Assembly: GCA_965247295.1 (NCBI GenBank)
Contig: CBDFGQ010000006.1
Coordinates: 124,001-188,000 of the forward strand
Source of the DNA: CBDFGQ01 sp965247295
GTDB lineage: Bacteria > Chloroflexota > Dehalococcoidia > Lucifugimonadales > JAGWBF01
DNA: 64,000 bases
Reading direction: 5' to 3'
The position numbers and the translations under genes were made by a program. Below, piece by piece: positions 37,459 through 45,317 of the stretch. The notes under the pieces were generated by a model, which ran no database searches, was not told the DNA's origin, and saw only the letters and a program-made list of their open reading frames with translations. Positions within the stretch are counted from its first letter, which is position 1. The number at the start of each line of letters is the position of its first letter.

Positions 37459-39012
37459 ATGGCGTCGACTCTGATACGGGGTAAGTATGTCATACGCAAG
37501 ATCACGGGACCGAACTCGGCGGACGTGGTCTCCGACGGGGCGGTGTTCCAGCGTGACGGCGAGATCATCGAGGTAGGCAGGTACGAGGACCTGAGGACCC
37601 GGCACCCCGAGGACGAGGTTATCGGTTCCCCCAGCTACGTGGTGATGCCCGGCCTGGTGAACGACCATTTTCACATTGGAGTCACCCCCACTCAGCTGGG
37701 AGCATTGGACGATACTCAGGAACTCTGGACTTTGAAGAGACTCGGTTCCAGGCGAGTGGACCCCTATCTGGACCAGATGTACGGCGCCATCCAGATGATC
37801 GAAACGGGGACTACCACCGTACAGGCGCTCCACGGCGGGAGCATGAGAAGGCGTCCCTCCGCGCTGCCAGAGATAGCCGACAGGGCCATCAGCGCATTTC
37901 AGGAGGCCGGCATGCGGGTCTCCTACGCCCCGGGGGTTTCCGACCAGAATCACCAGATAGTAGGGCCGAGGGGCGACGAGAAGGAGTTCGTGGCGCAGCT
38001 TCCGGGTGACCTGGGGCGGCGGTACTCCTCATTAATTTCGGGAAGCTACGGGTCGACAGAAGAGTGGCTACCGGCCCTTGAGGAGGTCTTCAAGAAATAC
38101 GGCAACGACCAGTATGAGCGCATCCGGATTACCGCGGCCCCCAGCAATGTACACCGCTGCTCGGATACCCTTCTGATAGCCCTCAGGGACATGGCGAGGA
38201 GACACAAGACGGGCACACACATTCACCTCCAGGAAAGCCCCTACCAGAAACTATACGGCCTCAAGGCTTACGGCAAGACGCCCCTCGGTCACCTCCACGA
38301 CCTTGGATACCTGGGCCCGGATATGGTGTGCGGCCACAGCGTCTGGCTCACCGATGACGATATAGAGTTGATGGCCGAAACGGGGACCAACGTGTGCCAC
38401 AACGCCAGCTCCAACCTGCGCATCCACAACGGCATCGCGCCAGTGGCCAAGCTGCTGCAAATGGGGATAAAGGTGGGCATGGGCTGTGATGAGGCAGGGA
38501 TCAACGACGATAAGGACATGTTCCAGGAGATGCGACTGGCCCTGAGGCTAAACTACATCCCTGGTATAGACAACGTAACCCCCACACCCTACCAGCTATT
38601 TCAGATGGCCACTGAGTTTGGCGCCTATAATAGCTGGTTCGGAGATAAGGTCGGCACCCTGGAGCCCGGGATGCGCGCGGACATAGTGCTGCTGAACCTG
38701 CGCAATATCGAATACCCTTACCTAGACCCGGTGATATCCGTCGTTGAAGCGCTGGTCTACAGAGGACGGAGCCAGGACGTGGACCTGGTGATGATCGATG
38801 GGGATGTGGTAATGCGAGACGGAAGGCTGACCCACGTTGACAAGGAGGCCGTTCTCAGGGAAATCAACAGTGCGCTGGACAGACCTCTTGAACCCGATGA
38901 GCTAGAAGCAAGGTCGCTCGGCAAAGAAGTCGAGCCCTATATGCGACGCTTCCTTGAAGGTACCTTCCCCTACGACGCCGTCCCCCACTCCATCTACAAC
39001 GCCCGGGACTGA
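37459..39012 (+). CDS. Metal-dependent amidohydrolase (cytosine-deaminase/MtaD-like)
   Basis: 517 aa. MPGLVNDHFHIG holds the HxH metal ligands (about residue 71), THIHLQES the third His, MVCGHSVW the fourth, and GMGCDEAGIND the catalytic Asp; LEPGMRADIVLLNL is the C-terminal beta-sandwich return. Good GGGAGG before the ATG. Family members deaminate or hydrolyse N-rich rings and amides. The substrate is unknown. It is longer than typical 430-470-aa members, mainly through inserts between strands 1 and 3. Confidence 0.9.
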   Translation: MASTLIRGKYVIRKITGPNSADVVSDGAVFQRDGEIIEVGRYEDLRTRHPEDEVIGSPSYVVMPGLVNDHFHIGVTPTQLGALDDTQELWTLKRLGSRRVDPYLDQMYGAIQMIETGTTTVQALHGGSMRRRPSALPEIADRAISAFQEAGMRVSYAPGVSDQNHQIVGPRGDEKEFVAQLPGDLGRRYSSLISGSYGSTEEWLPALEEVFKKYGNDQYERIRITAAPSNVHRCSDTLLIALRDMARRHKTGTHIHLQESPYQKLYGLKAYGKTPLGHLHDLGYLGPDMVCGHSVWLTDDDIELMAETGTNVCHNASSNLRIHNGIAPVAKLLQMGIKVGMGCDEAGINDDKDMFQEMRLALRLNYIPGIDNVTPTPYQLFQMATEFGAYNSWFGDKVGTLEPGMRADIVLLNLRNIEYPYLDPVISVVEALVYRGRSQDVDLVMIDGDVVMRDGRLTHVDKEAVLREINSALDRPLEPDELEARSLGKEVEPYMRRFLEGTFPYDAVPHSIYNARD

Positions 39013-39240
39013 GCCTGAATAGAATAGTCTGTCGTATAGACCGAGAGCGTCACCCACATTACTCGACCTTTGATTACCATAGCCTCCTGGATGCTGGTGA
39101 GTTCACGGGTAAGTTCCAGAGCAGCGCGATCGGATATTCTAACCCTGAGGGCGCCGTTGCCCCAAGCGGGGTGGGACAGTGGACTGATCGGTACCTAAAC
39201 GCCTTCTGGAATTATACCGTGTGGATACCACGAAAGCAGT

Positions 39241-39501
39241 TCAAGCTTGGCTTCGACGCTTGATCTCCAGCAGAGCATCCAATGCCTGGGGGCCGATAGC
39301 CATAGTGTGGCCGACTTCCAAGGCGCCTGACAGACGGCCCTCCTTTCCAAGTTGCTCTCCCATCTCCCGGACAACGCCCAAGGCCTTGGCTGCCGCTGCC
39401 ATCCTCTTCTTGTAGGCTCTCCTTAGCATGAGAAGGGTTATCATCAAGGTTCCGGCACTGCCGGCGGCAAAACCGATCGCTATAGCCTCACCCGCTCCCA
39501 T
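39241..39501 (-). CDS. Small single-span membrane protein
   Basis: 86 aa from the ATG at 39501 with AAGGAGG seven bases upstream. One N-terminal helix (AIAIGFAAGSAGTLMITLLML) followed by a basic Arg/Lys patch and a cytoplasmic helical tail. It is 56 bp downstream of the cyclic-nucleotide-binding protein gene in the same direction and may be co-transcribed. Function unknown. Confidence 0.65.
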   Translation of the reverse strand: MGAGEAIAIGFAAGSAGTLMITLLMLRRAYKKRMAAAAKALGVVREMGEQLGKEGRLSGALEVGHTMAIGPQALDALLEIKRRSQA

Positions 39502-39557
39502 TCCTGCCCTCCTTTTCACGTCTCAGTGAATACGCGTTAATCCCTCAGAGCCCGACA

Positions 39558-40034
39558 TTATTCAGTCAGGGTTTGGACTAGTAGATTCATGTCTCTTAGG
39601 CGACGGCCAAGGACTTTCCCCATTTCGAAGGTGAAGGCTAAGGCAGCGTCCGCGTCTTGGGCTCGGAGGCGCTCGAAGGAACTTTCGCTTATCATGAGAA
39701 CGCTACAATCCTTGAGGACGGTCACTCTGGCCGACCGCGGCAGGCGATCGAAGAAGGATAACTCTCCAAAGACGCTACCTGGTCCGAGGGTAGCAACGGC
39801 GAACCACTGAGTCCCGCGCAGAATCGCAACCTCAGCTTCCCCTTCGAGCAGAATGAAGACTGAGCTTTGCGACTCACCCTCGGTCACCACCATGGCACCC
39901 GCTGCGTGCTCTTGCAACTCGCCAACGGAGTAAAGCTTTTCAAAGTCTCCGGGCCTTAGGCCAGTTGTGGTAGATGCACCGCGCTGGTCCGGCTCAACCT
40001 CTCCTCGCGGCCGCGAATCATCGGGTACACTCAT
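39558..40034 (-). CDS. Cyclic-nucleotide-binding-domain protein
   Basis: 158 aa from the ATG at 40034. The cNMP-binding beta-roll is seen in GAMVVTEGESQSSVFILLEGEAEV and GPGSVFGELSFFDRLPRSARVTVL (phosphate-binding cassette with Gly-Glu and Arg). There is no C-terminal helix-turn-helix, so it is not a Crp-type DNA binder; it may sense cAMP or act as a regulatory subunit. An IS3-type element ends only 27 bp upstream of the ATG, so the native promoter has probably been displaced. Confidence 0.8.
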   Translation of the reverse strand: MSVPDDSRPRGEVEPDQRGASTTTGLRPGDFEKLYSVGELQEHAAGAMVVTEGESQSSVFILLEGEAEVAILRGTQWFAVATLGPGSVFGELSFFDRLPRSARVTVLKDCSVLMISESSFERLRAQDADAALAFTFEMGKVLGRRLRDMNLLVQTLTE

Positions 40035-40140
40035 CGAAGAATCTACTTCTCTTCCACAGTTTGAGGTGGACCCCAAAATTTGGACAGGTGGCTAAGAGAG
40101 AGTCCCGCTCCTAAAATAGGACGGAAAGAAGGAGCAGGAC

Positions 40141-40425
40141 ATGAAGCAAACACGTAAGAAGCACAGCCCAGTCTTCAAGGCCAAAGTGGCTTTGGCCGCG
40201 CTCCAGGGGGAGCACACGATTGCAGAGCTGGCCAGCCGGTTTGAAGTCCACCCGAGCCAGATCCATGCCTGGAAGAAGGCCTTGACTCAGGGGGCGCCGC
40301 ACCTCTTTGAAAATGGTGGTGGACGCCAGGAGAAGGACCAAGAGGTCCTCACTGCCCAGCTCTACCAACAGATTGGGCAGCTCAAGGTGGAACGGGATTT
40401 TTTGTCACGGAGCTTCGGGTTGTGA
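40141..40425 (+). CDS. IS3-family OrfA (HTH)
   Basis: 94 aa. Leucine-zipper and helix-turn-helix protein of the IS3 type: FKAKVALAALQGEHTIAELASRFEVHPSQIHAWKK. It binds the element ends. A T-TTT-TTG heptamer at 40398-40404, in the correct phase, allows -1 frameshifting into orfB to make the OrfAB transposase. AAGGAG site before the ATG. Confidence 0.95.
   Translation: MKQTRKKHSPVFKAKVALAALQGEHTIAELASRFEVHPSQIHAWKKALTQGAPHLFENGGGRQEKDQEVLTAQLYQQIGQLKVERDFLSRSFGL
40398..40404 (+). promoter_or_regulatory. Slippery heptamer for -1 frameshifting (IS3 copy 1)
   Basis: TTTTTTG with zero-frame codons TTT TTG preceded by T. A -1 slip gives the fusion ...ERDFFVTELRVVSRSQRR..., joining OrfA to OrfB. 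Confidence 0.65.
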
Positions 40426-41357
40426 GCCGGTCCCAACGCCGGGCCATGATTGACCGAGAAGAACCGAAGCTGTCTCTGGTGCGCCAGTGCGCCTTGCTGG
40501 GTATCAGCCGCTCCTCGTTGTACTACCTGCCAACCGAGGCCGGCGCCGAGGACTTGGAGTTGATGGCCTTCATAGACCAACAGTACCTGAAGACACCTTT
40601 CTACGGCTCCAGAAGGATGACTGCCTGGCTCAGAAATCACGGACACCAGGTCAACCGCAAGCGGGTCCGCCGGCTGATGCAGCTGATAGGCCTGGAGGCC
40701 ATCTACCGGCGTCCCAACACCAGCAAGCCAAACCCAGGGCATAAGGTCTATCCGTACTTGCTCAGGGGGCTGGAGATCAACCGGGTCAACCAGGTGTGGG
40801 CCACCGACATCACCTACATACCCATGGCTCGGGGTTTCCTCTACTTGATGGCCATCATGGACTGGCACAGCCGCTACGTGCTGGCCTGGCGGCTGTCCAA
40901 CACCCTGGAGGTAGACTTCTGTGTTGCGGCTCTGGAAGAGGCCTTGAGCAAGGGTCGGCCACAGATCTTCAACACCGACCAGGGCAGCCAGTTCACCAGC
41001 GAGGCCTTCACCAGCATGCTGCTGGCGCAAGGCGTTCAAGTGAGCATGGACGCCAGGGGCCGGTGCATGGACAACGTCTTCGTGGAACGGCTGTGGCGCA
41101 GCATCAAGTACGAGGAGGTGTACCTGAAGGCATACCAAAATGGGACTGAGGCCAGAAAAGGGATTGGGGCTTATCTGGCCTTCTACAACCAAGAGCGGCC
41201 CCATCAAGCCCTGGGCTATCGGTCACCGGGTCAGGTGTTCCATGCAGTGAGCCCACAAAGGTGTTTACTGGAACATCCACAAGCCTTACAATCGGATGAA
41301 GGTTTACGAGACACCCCAGCGGTAGACTCTCTTATTTTAGCCTCACCGCTGTCCTGA
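40422..41357 (+). CDS. IS3-family OrfB transposase
   Basis: 311 aa, rve integrase fold. DDE residues are visible in VWATDITYIPM (Asp), IFNTDQGSQFTS (Asp) and NVFVERLWRSIKYEEVY (Glu). The N-terminal HTH_21-like region YGSRRMTAWLRNHGHQVNRKRV is present. Its GTG start overlaps the orfA stop (GTGA), but the main product is likely the frameshift fusion. Intact, so potentially active. Confidence 0.95.
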   Translation: MSRSQRRAMIDREEPKLSLVRQCALLGISRSSLYYLPTEAGAEDLELMAFIDQQYLKTPFYGSRRMTAWLRNHGHQVNRKRVRRLMQLIGLEAIYRRPNTSKPNPGHKVYPYLLRGLEINRVNQVWATDITYIPMARGFLYLMAIMDWHSRYVLAWRLSNTLEVDFCVAALEEALSKGRPQIFNTDQGSQFTSEAFTSMLLAQGVQVSMDARGRCMDNVFVERLWRSIKYEEVYLKAYQNGTEARKGIGAYLAFYNQERPHQALGYRSPGQVFHAVSPQRCLLEHPQALQSDEGLRDTPAVDSLILASPLS

Positions 41358-41374
41358 TGATGGGGTCCACTTGA

Positions 41375-41602
41375 GTTTTCCGCTTTCCGAGGGCTCCTCT
41401 CGCCCCAGTGTAAGAAAAGTGGGGTCTTCGAGTCAAGTCAGCTGGATGCGCTTTGGCTGTGTATTCATCTCCAGACGGACGGGGGTGATCCACGTCCTGA
41501 AACCGGCGCAAGTCATCAACTAACATTGGGATGGGGGCGAGTGAACAATATCGTCCAGAATGCGATGACCGAGATTGAGAAGACGGGCTCTGGTGCTTAG
41601 GC
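41375..41602. other. 228-bp spacer between inverted IS3 copies
   Basis: No convincing coding capacity. It retains original chromosomal sequence between two independent insertions, since the outer and inner 3-bp duplications (GTT for copy 1, GGC for copy 2) are each self-consistent. Confidence 0.6.
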
Positions 41603-41619
41603 TCAAGTGGACCCCATCA

Positions 41620-42555
41620 TCAGGACAGCGGTGAGGCTAAAATAAGAGAGTCTACCGCTGGGGTGTCTCGTAAACCTTCATCCGATTGTAAGGCTTGTGG
41701 ATGTTCCAGTAAACACCTTTGTGGGCTCACTGCATGGAACACCTGACCCGGTGACCGATAGCCCAGGGCTTGATGGGGCCGCTCTTGGTTGTAGAAGGCC
41801 AGATAAGCCCCAATCCCTTTTCTGGCCTCAGTCCCATTTTGGTATGCCTTCAGGTACACCTCCTCGTACTTGATGCTGCGCCACAGCCGTTCCACGAAGA
41901 CGTTGTCCATGCACCGGCCCCTGCCGTCCATGCTCACTTGAACGCCTTGCGCCAGCAGCATGCTGGTGAAGGCCTCGCTGGTGAACTGGCTGCCCTGGTC
42001 GGTGTTGAAGATCTGTGGCCGACCCTTGCTCAAGGCCTCTTCCAGAGCCGCAACACAGAAGTCTACCTCCAGGGTGTTGGACAGCCGCCAGGCCAGCACG
42101 TAGCGGCTGTGCCAGTCCATGATGGCCATCAAGTAGAGGAAACCCCGAGCCATGGGTATGTAGGTGATGTCGGTAGCCCACACCTGGTTGACCCGGTTGA
42201 TCTCCAGCCCCCTGAGCAAGTACGGATAGACCTTATGCCCTGGGTTTGGCTTGCTGGTGTTGGGACGCCGGTAGATGGCCTCCAGGCCTATCAGCTGCAT
42301 CAGCCGGCGGACCCGCTTGCGGTTGACCTGGTGTCCGTGATTTCTGAGCCAGGCAGTCATCCTTCTGGAGCCGTAGAAAGGTGTCTTCAGGTACTGTTGG
42401 TCTATGAAGGCCATCAACTCCAAGTCCTCGGCGCCGGCCTCGGTTGGCAGGTAGTACAACGAGGAGCGGCTGATACCCAGCAAGGCGCACTGGCGCACCA
42501 GAGACAGCTTCGGTTCTTCTCGGTCAATCATGGCCCGGCGTTGGGACCGGCTCAC
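41620..42555 (-). CDS. IS3-family OrfB transposase (copy 2)
   Basis: 311 aa, the same as copy 1 apart from at least one residue (SMDGRG instead of SMDARG). All three DDE motifs are kept. Its GTG start overlaps orfA. Confidence 0.95.
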   Translation of the reverse strand: MSRSQRRAMIDREEPKLSLVRQCALLGISRSSLYYLPTEAGAEDLELMAFIDQQYLKTPFYGSRRMTAWLRNHGHQVNRKRVRRLMQLIGLEAIYRRPNTSKPNPGHKVYPYLLRGLEINRVNQVWATDITYIPMARGFLYLMAIMDWHSRYVLAWRLSNTLEVDFCVAALEEALSKGRPQIFNTDQGSQFTSEAFTSMLLAQGVQVSMDGRGRCMDNVFVERLWRSIKYEEVYLKAYQNGTEARKGIGAYLAFYNQERPHQALGYRSPGQVFHAVSPQRCLLEHPQALQSDEGLRDTPAVDSLILASPLS

Positions 42556-42836
42556 AACCCGAAGCTCCGTGACAAAAAATCCCGTTCCACCTTGAGCTGC
42601 CCAATCTGTTGGTAGAGCTGGGCAGTGAGGACCTCTTGGTCCTTCTCCTGGCGTCCACCACCATTTTCAAAGAGGTGCGGCGCCCCCTGAGTCAAGGCCT
42701 TCTTCCAGGCATGGATCTGGCTCGGGTGGACTTCAAACCGGCTGGCCAGCTCTGCAATCGTGTGCTCCCCCTGGAGCGCGGCCAAAGCCACTTTGGCCTT
42801 GAAGACTGGGCTGTGCTTCTTACGTGTTTGCTTCAT
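42552..42836 (-). CDS. IS3-family OrfA (copy 2)
   Basis: 94 aa, identical to OrfA of copy 1, with the same T-TTT-TTG heptamer (42579-42573) ahead of the overlap with orfB. Confidence 0.95.
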   Translation of the reverse strand: MKQTRKKHSPVFKAKVALAALQGEHTIAELASRFEVHPSQIHAWKKALTQGAPHLFENGGGRQEKDQEVLTAQLYQQIGQLKVERDFLSRSFGL

Positions 42837-43060
42837 GTCCTGCTCCTTCTTTCCGTCCTATTTTAGGAGCGGGACTCTCTCTTAGCCACCTGTCCAAATT
42901 TTGGGGTCCACCTCAGGCGCCGGGAGATACCACGGGGGCCAATGTATTAGACAATCGGACCTGAATGGGCCAAGGAAGGGGTCCGTAGGCATGAAGCCCT
43001 TTATAGAACACGGGATGGCTCTCAGTTATCGACTATTTAGTCCCAGGGTGTATCTAATTT

Positions 43061-43083
43061 TGGCGGAGGGGGTGGGATTCGAA
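43061..43083 (-). other. tRNA-Ser 3'-end fragment, probable attachment site of the phage-like element
   Basis: The minus strand reads TTCGAATCCC followed by ACCCCCTCCGCCA, the T-loop, acceptor stem and CCA of a tRNA-Ser. No tRNA body is present upstream (43084-43150). Such a lone 3' end is the usual far-end attachment site left by an element integrated into a tRNA gene. Its orientation predicts the intact tRNA, also on the minus strand, at the other end of the element, to the right of this window. Everything to the right looks phage-like, everything to the left chromosomal. The flanks 42919-43060 and 43084-43150 show no gene. Confidence 0.65.
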
Positions 43084-43152
43084 AAGAGGCTACTTTTATA
43101 GCTGAATACGGGGAGATGCAATTCTGTTACCCCACATTATACCCATTGATAG

Positions 43153-43195
43153 CTAGTGCGTCCTCGCCGCCCACCGCACCTCGCCTATGGCCTCG
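43153..43195 (-). repeat. Repressor 3'-tail repeat, copy 1
   Basis: The minus strand encodes ...AEAIGEVRWAARTH-stop, matching the last residues of the repressor at 45317-46156. No start codon or upstream repressor domain is attached. It shares a further AAC-ATTGTACCA block just upstream with copy 2. Confidence 0.8.
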
Positions 43196-43220
43196 GCGCT
43201 GTGGTACAATAGTTCTACTC

Positions 43221-43409
43221 CTATGGAACTCCGTAAATCACAAAGGGGGGGATCAAATGCTGCCCAATGCCTACTTCAAAATGGAATGGATCGTGCTCCA
43301 AAGAGAAGATGCCCGGCAACTTGTTGCTTCGCTGGAGACTAGAGAGGCTTGCGAATTCATAGCTTCTCTTTTGATTGACATAGCGCGCAGACCTAGCCCG
43401 TCGCCACAT
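43221..43409 (-). CDS. Possible small protein in the last cassette
   Basis: 62 aa, ATG at 43409 overlapping the stop region of the preceding 77-aa gene by 17 bp, ending just before tail copy 1. The ribosome site is weak (GATCGGG). A competing plus-strand frame from 43257 has a G-rich site. Which, if either, is real cannot be settled by eye. Confidence 0.3.
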   Translation of the reverse strand: MWRRARSARYVNQKRSYEFASLSSLQRSNKLPGIFSLEHDPFHFEVGIGQHLIPPFVIYGVP

Positions 43410-43626
43410 CCCGATCAGGGTCGCTCAGGCTGTTCGCCATGCGGCGTAACTTCAGCGGAAGCACCTGACGAGCTTGGTGGACAGCGGCATCACAACTCTC
43501 GAGATTTCGGGGGACTGTCTCGACCATGGTGGCGGTAGCCCCTGTTGATTGTTGAATCCGAAACGATACTTCGATTCGATCTTCGAACAATTCAATTTTG
43601 CTGACAGCTATCTCACTTTGGGGCAT
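43393..43626 (-). CDS. Small phage protein between tail copies 2 and 1
   Basis: 77 aa. AAGGAGG lies before the ATG at 43626, which starts about 27 bp after the stop of tail copy 2. IELFEDRIEVSFRIQQSTGATATMVETVPRNLESCDAAVHQAR is a plausible beta-alpha protein; no family recognised. Last clear member of the leftward lysogeny operon. Confidence 0.6.
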   Translation of the reverse strand: MPQSEIAVSKIELFEDRIEVSFRIQQSTGATATMVETVPRNLESCDAAVHQARQVLPLKLRRMANSLSDPDRDVATG

Positions 43627-43652
43627 CTTGCCTCCTTCAGACGCTTAGTTTT

Positions 43653-43701
43653 CCCTAGAACGTCCTCGCTGACCATCGGACCTCGCCGCTATTCTCAAAG
43701 T
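43653..43701 (-). repeat. Repressor 3'-tail repeat, copy 2
   Basis: The minus strand encodes ...DFENSGEVRWSARTF-stop. More diverged than copies 3 and 5 and, like copy 1, preceded by AAC-ATTGTACCA. Confidence 0.8.
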
Positions 43702-43777
43702 CGGAGGATGGTACAATCGTTCCATATCTATGCATGGACTACACAAATCCAGAAAGGGATCATAATTATGGCAGCCT

Positions 43778-44068
43778 TCAACCAGGAGGCAGGAGATCAG
43801 GGTCGATGTCTTCCACAAACTCCGTCAGGCTACGAAGAAGCCAAGCCTGTAGAAGAGCAATCATGTTGTGCTCGTCCCGAGTCAGTCGAGGATGGTCCTC
43901 ATGCAGGATTGACCGATGATAATTCATGCCTTCGACAAGAATTTCTAGATCAGTGTGAGACCGCACTAGTCCACTTCTTATCAAAGCTGCGGCCACGACT
44001 ACGGGAAAGGCGGCGCTGACTTCAGGAGTCATCCACCTCATTGGCGTTATGCCTGGTAGGTGATCCAA
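43778..44068 (-). CDS. Small phage protein between tail copies 3 and 2
   Basis: 96 aa if the TTG at 44068 is used (GGGGAG about ten bases before), or 87 aa from the ATG at 44041. Mostly helical, with VSAAFPVVVAAALIRSGLVRS and a second helix EHNMIALLQAWLLRSLTEFVEDI. It begins right after tail copy 3. Family not recognised. Confidence 0.55.
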   Translation of the reverse strand: MDHLPGITPMRWMTPEVSAAFPVVVAAALIRSGLVRSHTDLEILVEGMNYHRSILHEDHPRLTRDEHNMIALLQAWLLRSLTEFVEDIDPDLLPPG

Positions 44069-44080
44069 CTCTGTTCACTC

Positions 44081-44129
44081 CCCTAAAACGTCCTCGCCGC
44101 CCACCGCACCTCGCCAATGATGCTCTCGG
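44081..44129 (-). repeat. Repressor 3'-tail repeat, copy 3
   Basis: The minus strand encodes TTESIIGEVRWAARTF-stop, followed by GGGGAG that serves as the ribosome site of the next gene. The core is almost base-for-base the same as copies 1 and 5. Confidence 0.85.
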
Positions 44130-44160
44130 TGGTGTAAACTGATAGGAAGGTTGCAACCGA

Positions 44161-44535
44161 CTATATGTACCAAGCCTCAAGCCATTTGGTTGTCCCACAG
44201 GATGGGCAGGAAGGATAGGACCCATGTTCGATTGCCATGACATCGCAACGAATACAGACGAACTCCATAACAGGGCTCCTATTCCCATCACCCTTGCGGA
44301 GTTTCGGGCTCTGAGCCAATCGGAACGTGATTCTCTCAAGCTCGTCCAGGAAGTCATTTCTGAAAACTCTGCCCGGCTCACTGCCCCAACTGGCGCGCAA
44401 GTCCGCGAGCGTACCCTTAAAGATGTCGTAGAGTAACTCGCGTTGCTCATCGGTCAGGTAATCCACGGCTTTCCACAAGACCGAACGGGTAGCATAAAGA
44501 CTACCTGGGTCCGGTCGGGATACCTCGCTGCTCAA
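44161..44535 (-). CDS. Zinc-knuckle phage protein between tail copies 4 and 3
   Basis: 124 aa from a TTG at 44535 with GGAGGAG upstream. The N-terminal 75 residues are helical; the C-terminus has two Cys pairs, CIRC and CPSC, as in a zinc ribbon. It starts 13 bp after the stop of tail copy 4. Family not recognised. Confidence 0.6.
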   Translation of the reverse strand: MSSEVSRPDPGSLYATRSVLWKAVDYLTDEQRELLYDIFKGTLADLRASWGSEPGRVFRNDFLDELERITFRLAQSPKLRKGDGNRSPVMEFVCIRCDVMAIEHGSYPSCPSCGTTKWLEAWYI

Positions 44536-44547
44536 GGCCCTCTCCTC

Positions 44548-44594
44548 CCCTAAAACGTCACCGCCGACCCCCGCACCTCGCCGATGATCTCGGT
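44548..44594 (-). repeat. Repressor 3'-tail repeat, copy 4
   Basis: The minus strand encodes ATEIIGEVRGSAVTF-stop. It lies 21 bp after the stop of the gpF-like gene and just ahead of the zinc-knuckle gene. Confidence 0.8.
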
Positions 44595-44615
44595 GGCGTT
44601 GGCAACTCAGGCTTG

Positions 44616-45317
44616 TCAGCCATCATTCACCCCTGGGATCACCGCGATGTAGACACAGCGGCAACGGCCACCGTGCGGATTCTCGTCGCCACCGTCGGTA
44701 CAGTGAGGACCGGGGATGGGCATCTGTTCCAAGGCATCTTCAACGCTGTAGACCTTGCCGTCCAACGATGCGCAATAGTCGCAGACTCTTTCATCTTGGG
44801 CCGACTGCACCTTGGCGCTAGGTACGCCTGATTCGCCGAAACGGATCAACCCTGCACGTCTAGCCTCAATCGAGATGTGGCGATGAGGGCGGCCCTCGTT
44901 AAAAAGGATGCGCGCCTGTTGCTGGTAGGCTCCCTGAAGGGAGCCCCAATTACCTTCCTGCATTGCCTCTTGTATCGTCTGGCTAAGGTCTTCCCACTCT
45001 TGGTCGTGCCGCACTTTCTCTAATTTCGCGGACTGAGCGGCGGTCACCAGGTATCGTTTGCGCTCCACGTGGTCGGTGCGGGTATGAATAGTCTCACCGC
45101 AATCTCTGCATTTCTTACGACGCTTCGGTGGCGGGTCTTGAATGACTCCGCAATAGGGGCAAGCAGGGCTGACTAGCTCGATGGGGCCAGAACTTTTGGG
45201 CAAGTCAGCAAACGTGGTGACTTTCGACTGAGGAGTCTGATCTTCCCCGGCTGAGGAACGGCCCTGTTCCGGCCCTTCCGGTCGGGGAAACAAAGCATCA
45301 CGCAACCAGCGAACCAT
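44616..45317 (-). CDS. Phage Mu gpF/SPP1 gp7-like domain protein next to the repressor
   Basis: 233 aa. An N-terminal zinc-ribbon pair (CPYC and CRDC, about residues 53-72), a helical middle, and a C-terminal block CDYCASLDGKVYSVEDALEQM ... GPHC ... GGRCRCVYIAV. This C-terminal pattern is the one seen in phage minor-head (gpF-like) proteins. Its ATG overlaps the repressor stop (TAATG), so it is translationally coupled to the repressor. Standing in the lysogeny module instead of the head operon is unusual and suggests an immunity or lysogenic-conversion role. The specific function is unknown. Confidence 0.65.
   Translation of the reverse strand: MVRWLRDALFPRPEGPEQGRSSAGEDQTPQSKVTTFADLPKSSGPIELVSPACPYCGVIQDPPPKRRKKCRDCGETIHTRTDHVERKRYLVTAAQSAKLEKVRHDQEWEDLSQTIQEAMQEGNWGSLQGAYQQQARILFNEGRPHRHISIEARRAGLIRFGESGVPSAKVQSAQDERVCDYCASLDGKVYSVEDALEQMPIPGPHCTDGGDENPHGGRCRCVYIAVIPGVNDG

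Larger units (their letters stand above)
40062..41374 (+). mobile_element. IS3-family element, copy 1 (1313 bp)
   Basis: Ends are set by imperfect inverted repeats beginning TGAGGTGGACCCC (left) and TCAAGTGGACCCC (right, read inward), with a 3-bp duplication GTT at 40059-40061 and 41375-41377. It contains overlapping orfA and orfB. It is the same length as, and almost identical to, the inverted copy at 41603-42915. Confidence 0.92.
41603..42915 (-). mobile_element. IS3-family element, copy 2, inverted (1313 bp)
   Basis: The mirror image of copy 1 with the same terminal repeats. It is flanked by its own duplication GGC at 41600-41602 and 42916-42918, so it transposed independently. Only a few base changes from copy 1 were seen (for example Asp-Gly-Arg versus Asp-Ala-Arg in OrfB). 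Confidence 0.92.

Noticed and set aside
41332..41526. Minus-strand frame across the IS3 end and spacer
   Set aside because: It runs through the element terminus and has no start signal or homology; a chance frame.
43257..43538. Rightward frame with a G-rich ribosome site (MLPNAYFKMEW...)
   Set aside because: It runs antisense through the better-supported 77-aa leftward gene, and its second half is low in protein character; left as undecided.
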